From contig JANCYU010000037.1 of assembly GCA_026122205.1 (NCBI GenBank), forward strand, positions 62,001 to 126,000: DNA of 64,000 nucleotides. The letters run 5' to 3'. This DNA comes from Galdieria yellowstonensis (taxonomy: Eukaryota; Rhodophyta; Bangiophyceae; Galdieriales; Galdieriaceae). Under the pieces are notes generated by a model. It worked only from the letters and a program-made list of their open reading frames with translations, had not been told where the DNA came from and did not search any database. Both the position numbers and the translations under genes were made by a program. Shown piece after piece: positions 9,826 through 20,041 of this stretch (positions within the stretch are counted from its first letter, which is position 1; every line of letters starts with the position of its first letter).

Positions 9826-11873
9826 ATGTGGAGAAGAAGATATGAAACCTCGTGGAGCGCCCGACTCTTACAGGCACTGTTGTTATTATACTTTGTAGCT
9901 ACGAATGCTTTCTACATACCCGGAATATATCCAAACGACTACCCTCAAGGTGCAGAGTTGGACATTCGTGCAAACAAATTGTCTTCTTCCAGGAGCAACG
10001 TCCCTTACGACTTTTATTTCCTTCCTTTTTGTAATCCACCAGAAGAAAAGAATAAAAAGTTAAATATGGGTCAGGTAAGATTGTTTCTCATTCATTTCGA
10101 TTATCTTCAAGTTTACCTCGGTACTCTCAAGATTCTTTTGGGTGAGCGCTCAAAGTCCACCCCTTTCAAAGCTTTTATGTTGGTCCCGGAAACTTGTAAA
10201 GTTGCCTGTAAAAGAACTTTGGACTCGAAGGACGTTGTAAAACTGAAGAATTTGATTCGGAGAAACTATCGAGCTCGTCTCAATTTGGACAATATGCCTT
10301 TAGTGGTAAAGAAACAAACCCAGTTGGAGAATGGTGATGAGTAGTAAGTATTTTTTGTCGTTACACACAAGTTGTTGTCCTTATTCTTGCCTCTAGTTAT
10401 GAACTAGGCTATCCTGTGGGATATGCGGTCGAAGATCAGTTTTATATCTACAATCACCTTCACTTCAAAATCTTGTATCATCATCCAAGCAGTGGAGGCT
10501 CGAAAGATTCGTATCGTATTGTTGGATTTGAAGTTCAGCCTTCCTCAGTGGCACACTTTGGTGATCCTGAAGAGCCTTCTTTTTGTAGCGCGGCAGGTTT
10601 CCAAGAAGTTGCTGTTGGAAAGACTGTTTACTTCACTTATAATGTGGAGTTTGAGGAAAGTCCTATCCGATGGGCAACAAGATGGGATCCTCTATTAAAG
10701 GCCACGGAAGAACAAGAAGAGATTCAGTGGTTTTCTATTATCAATTCGCTTTTGACGACTTTGTTTCTCACTGGTTTAGTTGGCATGATTATGCTTAGAA
10801 CTATCAGAAAGGATCTCATGCGCTATAGTCAACCTGAAGACGAAGAAGAAATTCAAGAAGAGACAGGGTGGAAGGTTTGTATTTCTCGTCAAGTTTCTGC
10901 TCGCTACTCAAGTTCTCTTTAGCTTATTCATGGAGATGTATTTCGGAGTCCTCCTTATCTTAGTCTGTTCTGTGTTGCTATAGGCACTGGTGCACATGTT
11001 TTTTCCATTGCTTGTGTTACTTTGTTATTTGCACTAGTTGGTTTTCTTTCTCCAGCCAACCGAGGCGGCTTGCTAACTGCAATGCTGTCTCTCTGGATTC
11101 TTAACAGTGTATTTGCTGGTTATGTATCTTCAAGATTGTACAAGTCGTTAGGTGGCTTGTTCTGGAAGCGAGTTGCCTTGGGAACGGGTTTGTTATTTCC
11201 TGGCTTAATCTTTTCAGTTTTCTTTTGTTTGAATTTCCTAATGTGGCTATCTCAATCCAACGATACTGTTCCATTTTCCACGCTTGTTCTTATTTTATTT
11301 TTATGGTTTGGTATATCGCTTCCCCTCATATTTCTTGGAACTTATTTTGGAAGAAGAAGAGCATCTTATGAGTTTCCTGTTCGCGTCAATCAGATTCCTA
11401 GAAAGATACCTCGGCAACCTTGGTATAACAACACTATTTTGTCTGTTCTTATTGGAGGGATTTTACCATTTGGTTCTGTCTTTATTCAGCTTGTCTTTAT
11501 TCTCGGCAGCTTATGGCAAAACGAAATATATTATATGTTTGGTTTTCTGTCCTCTGTTTTTATTTTACTGATAGTTACTTCTGCTGAAATTAGTATTGTA
11601 TTATGCTATTTACGGCTATGTGGTGAAGATTATAGATGGTGGTTTTATTCATTTTTCAGTGCAGGTTCTTCTGGACTATATGTGTTTCTCTACAGCTTAT
11701 TTTATCTTATGACACAGCCTGACTTTTATGGAATAGACTTTGTATCGCTTTTGGTCTATTTGAGCTATATGTCGATTATCTCCCTGGCGTTTACTTTTCT
11801 GACTGGTTATATCGGATTTCTTGCATGTTTCTGGTTTACGCGTAAAATATATTCTGCTATTCGTGTGGACTGA
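9826..11873 (+). CDS. Transmembrane 9 superfamily (TM9SF/EMP70) protein
   Basis: Golgi/endosome nine-span membrane protein. Signal peptide at residues 1-28 (LLQALLLLYFVATNA), then the family start FYIPGIYPNDYPQG and PYDFYFLPFC, a lumenal domain, and from LIHGDVFRSPP on the nine-helix bundle (SLWILNSVFAGYVSSRLYK). Exons 9826-10074, 10132-10343, 10397-10874, 10923-11873; introns 57, 53, 48 nt. All joins restore family-typical sequence (GQ-ILLGERS, DEY-YELGYPVG, GWK-LIHGD). The C-terminus RKIYSAIRVD is a variant of the KxD COPI-binding tail of this family. Confidence 0.92.
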
Positions 11874-11964
11874 GATTGCTTTTTCTATGTTTTTTTGAGA
11901 GAAAAGATAAACTTGGAATATTGAGAGACTTGTATGTTTGTCCATTACAAGTTGGAATCGATAT

Positions 11965-11988
11965 CTGTCTGTCTGTCTGTCTATCTAT
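11965..11988 (+). repeat. (CTGT)n/(CTAT)n microsatellite
   Basis: Tandem TCTG then CTAT tetranucleotides in the 245-bp gap between the TM9SF stop and the HEAT-repeat gene. Confidence 0.85.
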
Positions 11989-12118
11989 CCATATCGATCC
12001 ATCGTTGTAGTGAGAAACAATACCACAAAACTCACATTCTTGGCCAAGTCCTGGTCGCTTGTCCTCATTGGCGAGAATGAAAAAAAAACACAGACTGTTG
12101 CGTCGTTGAATAAGCACT

Positions 12119-14515
12119 ATGCAATACAAAGGCCACGAAAATAGTTGTAACAGGGAATTGACTGAACTGGATTTGAAAACTATCGAAGCTTTCTTCGTAT
12201 CGGAAACCTTTCAAAGTTTGGACCTCTTCCACGCCAAGAAGACGTTCTTAAGAGTTGAGTATTGGTATAAAAGCCTTTCGTGCCCTATAACGCCTCAGAA
12301 GTTTAGCCATTCCAAGGAACTATCATATGGTCCTCTTTTCATACAGAAATTGCGACATTACTTCCCAACTAGACGTGCTTTTAACAGAGACTGGCTAGAG
12401 TTTGTTCTTGAACAGTTGCACAGTTCATATTTGGAAGCAAGTGCTACAAGTGCCTATTTATGCAGATATGCTTGCTCAGCATATTTTGATTCTGTTTTCA
12501 GTACGCTCGTTACTCTTTGTACGGAGGAAAGCAGGAATACTCTTGTAAAGTTATGTAGTATAGACTCTATTTTCTTTTGGATCAAAGGTGATGGAGAAAA
12601 TTTCTATTCTCGAATGTTTTTGTTCCTCAATTATGTGATTCCTACGCTTGTCCTTCAACAACCAGTTATCATACGCTATTTTGTATTGAAACATCTTTTA
12701 CTACTTGTAGATACGTTTATTTCGAGTAACATCAAGCCATTATCTCTTCATCAGTCATTTATGTTAGTCGCATTGAAAGTGTGTAACGATCCTTGTTGTA
12801 TTATTCGTCATTTGGGACTCGAATTGTTGCTGAAACTACTATTTCAACCTTCGTTTCTGATTCTACATGCCTTTCAGAGGAAGAACATCAAGCCAGAAAT
12901 ATTATCTTGTTTCTGCAATGCTCTTCTAATTCCGAGTCCTTGGGATAATCTCCATTCTCTACTCCAGAAACTGAAATTACATCATAACAAAGGACTAGTT
13001 GTTCTGGAAGTAGCTGGTTCCTTGATACAACTTGCTGAGGATCCTTGTCTTCACATACGATTATCATTTATTTGTGTAATGCAACTCGTATTAAGTTATA
13101 ACATCACAAACAAAACATTGACAGATTACGTTGTTGACTGTTTGACTTCGTTATTATATGATCCAAGTAGCTTGATCCGCATAAAGGCGTTGAACTTATT
13201 GACTGTTTATGCATCCGATTTATGCTTTCCAAATCGGTCATTAGAAAAGTTGTTGATAAATTTACTAGATCCTAACGTCATATTTCGTTACTCCGTTGCA
13301 TTTTTGCTCTCTCAAATATTTTTGGCGGGTGATTGTAATCTGGATTGTATCTTCAAGTATTACTTGAATACCTTTGAATTGTTTCCTGAAGACTTGCCCA
13401 TTCTGATATGGAGTATCGAAAGACTGGGTATTCGGAACCCCTTCCTAGTTCGAAAGGGCGTTGTAGATTTTTCTCAATTCATAAACAAGTCCTTTTCCGA
13501 CAAATGGAAAGTAACAGACCCAGTCGAAAGAAATATTCTATATATTCATGAACAACCCAAGCTGTTGCTGATATACAAGTTTTTTCTCTCCTCCAATGAA
13601 GAGCAAGTAATTGAAAGACTTCCACGAGTTTATGTATTATTGTTTGATATTCGGAGAAGAAAGTGGGAGGAAAGTCATTTACAACAATGCCTGGCAGAAG
13701 GAAAATTTCGTCTTGCCAATATTTGTCTGCCATCAATAGTCTCTTGTTTAAGTTTTCATTTGGGGCTTTTTGGGTATCAGTGCTTATATTATGGATACAA
13801 TTGTTTCCATCCAAAATATCGATATCTCTTGAGACAATATATTCGGTATCTCGATCAGTTGGGTGATACTAATTATTCGGCTTGTTGCACAACTCGAATA
13901 GCAAAATGTCTATTGGAATGGCTGCAAGTATTTCCAGGGAACATGTGTGTCCAGGTGGACAGCAATGCAACACCTTGGCGAAATGCTTTGCTGGACGCAA
14001 TAGTCACTTTGGAATTATTTCAGAGTCCTCACAAGTACATAGAGCACCTGTCCAAAGTGCTTAAAACAGTATATGAAGCAAGTTCTTTTTCACATTTAGC
14101 AAGAGACTATTATAGGGCGGTTGAACATTATTTCCTACATGGCAGGATACATTTACGTCCTGTTCGATACGTTTTTCGGATCGTTTCTTTCAACTCTTAT
14201 CGCATTTGCGATATTTCGCATCGAATAGTTCTTGAATTGTTATTTGGAATAAGTGTACAAAATTTAGAGGTGGAAAGGATTCCTTCTCTGTTTATTCGAA
14301 TATATTCACATAAGGATGCCAACTGTCCCTTAATCCCTCCACAGCGTTTGGAGATATGTGAGCAATATTTGAAACAAGGAAGAACTCTCGTTTCTGAAAC
14401 CTGTGAATTACATTTGGAAGCCGAGAATTCTACTCGTGAAGGTTTTGTATCTTTGGAGACTATTCTTTATGAGAAGACAGTGTTTCTTGCTCCTCTCCAG
14501 CTTATTCATTGGTAG
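12119..14515 (+). CDS. HEAT-repeat protein, possibly Integrator subunit 4 (INTS4/SIEL)-like
   Basis: 798 residues, single exon. The middle is made of paired helices with the HEAT consensus Asp-x-x-x-x-[IVL]-R: DPCCIIRHLGLELLLKLL, DPCLHIRLSFICVMQLVL, DPSSLIRIKALNLLTVYA, DPNVIFRYSVAFLLSQIF. N- and C-terminal parts are helical and hydrophobic without recognised motifs. N-terminal HEAT followed by a less-defined C-terminal half is the layout of INTS4, which scaffolds the Integrator endonuclease module, but other HEAT scaffolds fit too. Treat the INTS4 label as inference. Confidence 0.6.
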   Translation: MQYKGHENSCNRELTELDLKTIEAFFVSETFQSLDLFHAKKTFLRVEYWYKSLSCPITPQKFSHSKELSYGPLFIQKLRHYFPTRRAFNRDWLEFVLEQLHSSYLEASATSAYLCRYACSAYFDSVFSTLVTLCTEESRNTLVKLCSIDSIFFWIKGDGENFYSRMFLFLNYVIPTLVLQQPVIIRYFVLKHLLLLVDTFISSNIKPLSLHQSFMLVALKVCNDPCCIIRHLGLELLLKLLFQPSFLILHAFQRKNIKPEILSCFCNALLIPSPWDNLHSLLQKLKLHHNKGLVVLEVAGSLIQLAEDPCLHIRLSFICVMQLVLSYNITNKTLTDYVVDCLTSLLYDPSSLIRIKALNLLTVYASDLCFPNRSLEKLLINLLDPNVIFRYSVAFLLSQIFLAGDCNLDCIFKYYLNTFELFPEDLPILIWSIERLGIRNPFLVRKGVVDFSQFINKSFSDKWKVTDPVERNILYIHEQPKLLLIYKFFLSSNEEQVIERLPRVYVLLFDIRRRKWEESHLQQCLAEGKFRLANICLPSIVSCLSFHLGLFGYQCLYYGYNCFHPKYRYLLRQYIRYLDQLGDTNYSACCTTRIAKCLLEWLQVFPGNMCVQVDSNATPWRNALLDAIVTLELFQSPHKYIEHLSKVLKTVYEASSFSHLARDYYRAVEHYFLHGRIHLRPVRYVFRIVSFNSYRICDISHRIVLELLFGISVQNLEVERIPSLFIRIYSHKDANCPLIPPQRLEICEQYLKQGRTLVSETCELHLEAENSTREGFVSLETILYEKTVFLAPLQLIHW

Positions 14516-14672
14516 AGCAAGAATCTTCTTGTTCTTCTTATCAAAGTAGAAAGTGCTGACGCTGCGTAGATCTCATCCGACAACGGCCGACACTGCCGAG
14601 AGCATTTTTTAATTGGTGGAAACTGTTGCCTAGTCGTCGCCGGCGTATTCCTAAGACTTTCATTCACGGAAA

Positions 14673-15909
14673 ATGTACAAACTGCATACATATTCTAACA
14701 ACCCAAGAGCTCAAAAAGCACTGATTGCGGCCGAATATGCGCAAGTGTCAGTTGAAGTTCCACCCTTTGAGATGGGTAAGGATAACAAGACTCCAGAGTT
14801 TCTTAAGCTATTTCCCTTGGGAAAGGTAAGCTATGTTGGATTCTCTATTGGACTGTGCCCTTATTTGGAAGTAGGTTCCAGCTTTGGAAACTCCCCAGGG
14901 ACCTATTTCAGAAAGTCCTGCAATAGCCTGGTATTTTGCAAAATTGCGCCAAGATAAGGGTCTCTGTGGAAGTACCTTTTATGAAGAGTGTCAAGTACAA
15001 CAGTGGATTTCTTTTGCAGAAGATGCTTTTACGAAACATTATCCAGTATTGTTGTATCCTTATTTTATGCCTGGAAACTTTGCCTATCAAGAACAAGAAG
15101 CAGAAAAAGCAAAAGTTCAGATGAAACGATATTTGGACGTTATGGAGTCACACTTGATCCACAATACTTATTTGGTTGGAGAGCGAGTTACTTTGGCAGA
15201 TATTACTGCGGTCTGTTATATTGTTCCGCTGTTTCGTATTGCGTTGGGTGAGAGTTTTCGTGCAAGTTATGGCTGCGTTTTGCGCTGGTTGCATACTTGT
15301 CTCAAGAAGCAACAGTTCCAAAGAGTGATTGGTAGCGTGGAATTCTGTAAGGAACCGTTAGTTGGACAAAAAAGTGCAACACAGGCACCTACGGTCCAAC
15401 AAAGCACCGATTCACAAAGCTCAAGTTTGAATGGATTTAGCAACGAGCCAATGGATATGAATGAGTGGAAACGTAAATATAGTAATACGGACACAAGAAC
15501 GGAAGCACTTCCTTGGTTCTGGGAGCACTTTAATCCATCCCAACTTTCTTTGTGGTATTGCAAGTACAAGTATAACAACGAGTTGGAAAAAACTTTCATG
15601 TCGGCGAATTTGGTATCTGGATGGTTTCAAAGATTGGAGCCTTTAAGAAAGTATGCTTTTGGAAGTATTCTTCTGTTTGGTCAGAGTGGTCCTCCTGGTT
15701 CTGTAGAAATTCATGGAGTATGGCTCTTTGTGGGTCAAGATATACCAAAGGACATGAAAGAAGGTGTCGACTTTGATGCCTATGAGTTTAGCAAGTTGGA
15801 TCCTAACAATCCGAAAGACCGAACGTTGGTAGAAAACTTTTTTGCTTGGGATGGCGACTTTAGCAGTATTACCAATAAGCCGGTGAATCAAGGAAAAGTA
15901 TTCAAATAA
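14673..15909 (+). CDS. Translation elongation factor 1B gamma (eEF1G)
   Basis: Structural subunit of the eEF1B guanine-exchange complex. Exon 1 (14673-14825) encodes the thioredoxin-like start of a GST fold (MYKLHTYSNNPRAQKALIAA). After a 49-nt intron (14826-14874), exon 2 continues with VPALETPQGPISESPAIAWY, the helical GST C-domain, a Gln/Ser linker, and the conserved eEF1G C-terminal domain (EALPWFWEHFNPSQLSLWYC, IHGVWLFVGQDIP). Length and domain order match the family. It converges on the kinesin gene with a 53-bp gap. Confidence 0.95.
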
Positions 15910-15962
15910 AGTGCTTGTTGCAAACACCAAATATTTATTTTTGTACGGAAACGAGGAAAGGA

Positions 15963-18756
15963 TTAAACCGTTATCGTCTCTGAAGTATCTTTCGAGGAGG
16001 AACGTGAATGAGAGAACATTTCAATATTATTATCCATTCGAGATAATGCAGCCTCAGCAGCTTTTGCACTCTGTTCAAGTTCTCCTCCCAATCTGGCCAT
16101 AGTCTCCAAAGGAATGTCCTTGGAATGGACTAAGGAACCTGCAAAGCCATACTGAGGATGGTTGCTGCCGTTATTGTTCGGTTTTGTTGTACCAAAAAGT
16201 TTCGAAATGACTTGTTCTGCGATATACTCAAGGCCATTCACAAAAGATGAAATTGCTCCTCCACGTCCTTCTCGTAGGTACTGACTTTGATCAAAGTGTT
16301 GTTGAATTTCCTTTTGAATGACACTTGCAGCAGCTATTCTTTCCTCTGCTAAGATAATCTGTCTTCTTTGCTTAATCAACTCGTTCATAAGACGCTGCAG
16401 TTGCTCACTTCGCGAACGTTCATGAGTTTCATATTCCTTCCGAGCGGATACCAATTCGTCAGAAATACTTTGAGCTCTCTTCTTCCAGGTTTGAATTTCT
16501 ATCGCTTGCTGGTCGACCAGTCGCTGCATCTGCTTTCTAAAGTTCTCAAGAGACTGAATTTTACTTTCTGATTGGACAAGTTTCTTTCTTAATGCCTCCT
16601 CTCCTATTCCTTGATGGTCTTGATTATTCTGTATCTTCTTCAACTGTTCTTCCAACATTTTTGAGTTTTCTTTTTCTATCTCTAAGGAATGGAGAATACG
16701 ATCGACTTCACTTTGAGCAGCGTCCCTTTGTGATTCTATTCTTGCCTATAGGACATGCTTTCAGTCCAACTAGAATATAAGTAACCAAAGATATTACCTT
16801 TTCTGCTAAAATACTTTGTATCAGTTCATCCTTACTGGCTTCGCTTTGTAGAATCTCGGCGATTTTATATTGTAGGAACTCAACATCTGCCAACTTTTCT
16901 GGATCCCAGACATTTGCTTGGAAAGAGTCGTCATCTACATTCGTACGAATACTTTGGATTACTTGAGAACGGAAATACGCATATTGTTCGGAATGATCTC
17001 GATGATGTGAAGAATTGGCGGTGAGTTGTTCCATTTGTGTTCTCAAGTTAGTGAGGCAACTTTGTTTTTCTCCTACTTCTTCTCGTAGATTATTGACTTC
17101 TTTCTTTTTCGCCTCAACGAACTGCTTGAATCTTATTAAACCCTTTTGTAAATATTCTGCTGTTTCCTCGAGTTGTTGAATTTCTTCTTCTTCTTCCTCA
17201 ACAGAAGCAGATGAAGATGCCTCCATGTCGATAACTCCAGAGTCTAACCTTTGATGATGACCTTGTGGAGTGAATTCTTGCATGAAGGACACTACTTTTT
17301 TCAATACTAAATGAATGGAGCGTATAGAGTCTTTGTATCTTCTATACTGATTTGTAATATCTTCTAACTGAGTCTCCAAATAACGTTTGGTGTCTTCTGT
17401 TTCTTTTCCTCGTTGTTCTGTCATTAATAGCATTTGTTGCAATTCTTTAATAGCTGAACCGGAAAGCGTAACATCTTCTGATTCTGCTTGGTTGGATTCT
17501 TCCTCGGAAACTGGAGGAGTAGTGATGGCAAGGTCTTGTCTCTTGACGGTAACTAACGATGGAGTTTTTCCGTTAGGAGTGGACTGATTACTATTATTCT
17601 GAACCAATTGCTCTCTTTCCGAAAGTAATTGTCTGACGAATTCCTGCAATCTTTTGATTTCCACTTGCAGTTGCATTACATTGCCTGTAGTTTCTTCTTG
17701 AATCGTTGCTCTATTCTTCACACACTTTGCTCTTTGTGCAAATTTGAGAGTAGATAGAGTTTCACTTATATTCTTCTCACTGGGGCTAATAGTTGCTATG
17801 ATGCAGGTCTTCGCATTGCCTCCAAGCGAGTCTCTCAACAGGAATGTCAACTTGGAATCGCGATAATTGATGTGTCTTTCTCTTCCTCCAGCAACATCTA
17901 CTAGAGCCATGATCACATAACCCAACACGGATAACGATCTGTTAATATTTGCTGCTTCCTTTAACGACTTTCCTGTTGTATTTGTTTTCTTTTGTCTTTC
18001 GGAACCAGCCAAATCCACTAGATTGAGTTTAGATATTCGTTTGCTCCATACTTTGTTCTCTTTGCACTCATTTCTCTCTATTGTGATTGTCAATACTGCA
18101 TGAGAACGGGAACTTTCTTGGTTCATTGCCGTAGCACCGACTGCTCTATTATGCAATCCTCTCATTAGCAGTTGATAACAATCTTGTGGCCCATGAATTA
18201 CTTCCTCGCTAAGTCCATCTACGTAAACCCCACGTTTCGAGTCTTCTCTAATATTCAGAGGATGTGGTGTACCCGAATAAAGCAAGTCTGTAATCATTTC
18301 ATTATAGACTTGCAAATAAGAACATTTGACCGTATAATTGACCATATTTTTTTCACTCTTGTCTTTTTCCATTCTTTGAAATAAATATTCCAAGACCTGA
18401 GGAATGATACCTCTGGATTCCTTTGCTGCAGGGTCGTTGCTCCGAATGCCGTCTTCCTTGCCTTGCATTGTAAACGTCTTACCCGAACCTGTTTGTCCAT
18501 AAGCAAATATCGTTCCATTATAACCTTGCATCACATCTTCTGCGATAGGCTTTGCTATTTCCTCAAATACCGTTGTCTGTTTGGTATCTGAATCGAAAAT
18601 TCTATCAAAACTGAATTTTTTAGCTGCATCAGGGTCCTGTACATATATCACTTGACTGCCTTGTACTTGTACAACACTTTGTTCTTGTTCTGCAGAGACT
18701 AGTGGACGAACACGAACCACAACTCGAACACTCTCTGCCGAGTGATTCTCAGCCAT
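15963..18756 (-). CDS. Kinesin-12 (KIF15/POK)-like plus-end motor
   Basis: N-terminal motor domain, residues about 9-350: P-loop GYNGTIFAYGQTGSGKT near residue 80, switch I NQESSRSHAV, switch II LVDLAGSERQKK, then YRDSKLTFLLRDSLGGNAKT. The rest is coiled coil with an acidic/Ser break. A 52-nt intron (16746-16797) joins LAEK to ARIESQRDAAQ; exon 2 (15963-16745) holds the C-terminal coil and a Ser-rich tail. The motor sequence fits kinesin-12, which acts in spindle or phragmoplast microtubule sliding, better than kinesin-5. Start ATG 18756 (MAENHSAE); the frame upstream opens only with GTG. Confidence 0.88.
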
Positions 18757-19111
18757 GATCAAAGAATAGCAATACGATGAATGCACAAATTCTCTCTTCA
18801 CATTCTTCCTCCATGTTGAAATAACGAGGAAAATAATTAGACAGCAAAGTCAATCCCATCTTTTCTGTCGGAGTGGCTATGCTGGTTGGTTGGTTGGTGT
18901 GTCTACGGAAGTATGCGCTGTCTCTAGTTCCATTGGACAGCATCCGATGAAACATTCATTCTTGAAAATAGACGACTAGTCGTATTCTTGGTGGATATAT
19001 TGTATATTTGATATATATATATATACATGTACTCAGCTATAGGTACCAAGTCGGCATCTCGTACCACAACAACAACAACAACTCTACAGTGTTGGTGGTT
19101 GGCGTTGGATC
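18757..19111. promoter_or_regulatory. Divergent promoter region, 355 bp
   Basis: Separates the kinesin start from the EXECUTER-like start. Holds a TTGG triple repeat near 18892, an (AT)n tract at about 19010-19024 and a CAA/ACA-rich run near 19070. No clear TATA box could be assigned to either gene. Confidence 0.4.
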
Positions 19112-20024
19112 ATGACAAAGTGTTGTGGTTGGGTTTTGTCCTGTCCAAATATTTCACCTCAAGTTGTTTATCCTTTTATTCGTCACCAAAAAGCGTTTTC
19201 AATATGCAAACATAACAAGAAACACATACCCTCCATTGTTTGGAAGAGCTGTCAACAGCAGGCAGAACCCAAAATAGAGTTAGACGTGGCAGCTTTGGAA
19301 AAGTCGAGAGCCAAATATTTTCGAGAAAAGCGCAAGCTGGACCAAGTCATTCAGTCAAAGAGACTAGAGGACGTAGCTCAAATACGTGAGACGATAGAGC
19401 AATTGACTGCAGAAGACCCTTTATTTCTGTTGGAAAAGAAAAGAAAACAATATGACACACTAAAGTTGAAGGGGAAACACGACGAAGCTCAACAGTTGTG
19501 GAAGGAGATGAAGTGGTTGAAAGTAAGAATGCCGCAGTTTCTCTTGGGAGGTTTATGGGCTGGTAAGGATTGTGTTCTTATTATCACGTGGTTGTAAACA
19601 GTCCCTCTTAGGGAAAACAAATCAGCAGTCTGTAGAGACTATTCAAATATACTATCAAGATATAACGCTCATTGCTGTCAAGACTTCAGAGACACAACAA
19701 GGACTTGAGAAGGGAGAAGTTGCTTTTCAGTGTGATATATCTGTGGATTCCTTGGTGGATCCTGAAGCACCTGGAAGCGACTTGTTGAGATTAGGGTTAG
19801 AAAGGGTTATTCCTAATTTGGGTGGAATTCAGCGTTTCAATGCACAAGCACAAATACTTGTTCCAGTTGCTATAGGTGAAAGTCAAAGTGCGCCATCAGG
19901 AAAGGTCCCTGTGAAGCCTCAGTGGACTCCAGGTGAACTTATCGTTATCGATGAACGTCGAATCGTTTTTGTTTGGTTAAGTTTAGGTCAATACGTATTG
20001 TTTGAGAAAAGGGAAGAGTTTTAA
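19112..20024 (+). CDS. EXECUTER/DUF3506-like plastid protein
   Basis: Exon 1 19112-19562, 49-nt intron, exon 2 19612-20024. A Ser/His/Lys-rich N-terminus of about 50 residues looks like a transit peptide. It is followed by a charged helical hairpin (KLDQVIQSKRLEDVAQIRET...) resembling a UVR motif. The C-terminal half has GEVAFQCDIS and a closing block W-TPGELIVIDE-RIVFVWLS. That order (UVR-type helices, then a beta domain ending in a W-x2-GEL block) matches my memory of EXECUTER proteins, which relay singlet-oxygen signals from thylakoids. Similarity is judged by eye and is moderate. Confidence 0.5.
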
Positions 20025-20041
20025 GTCTGGTCAAAGGTTTA

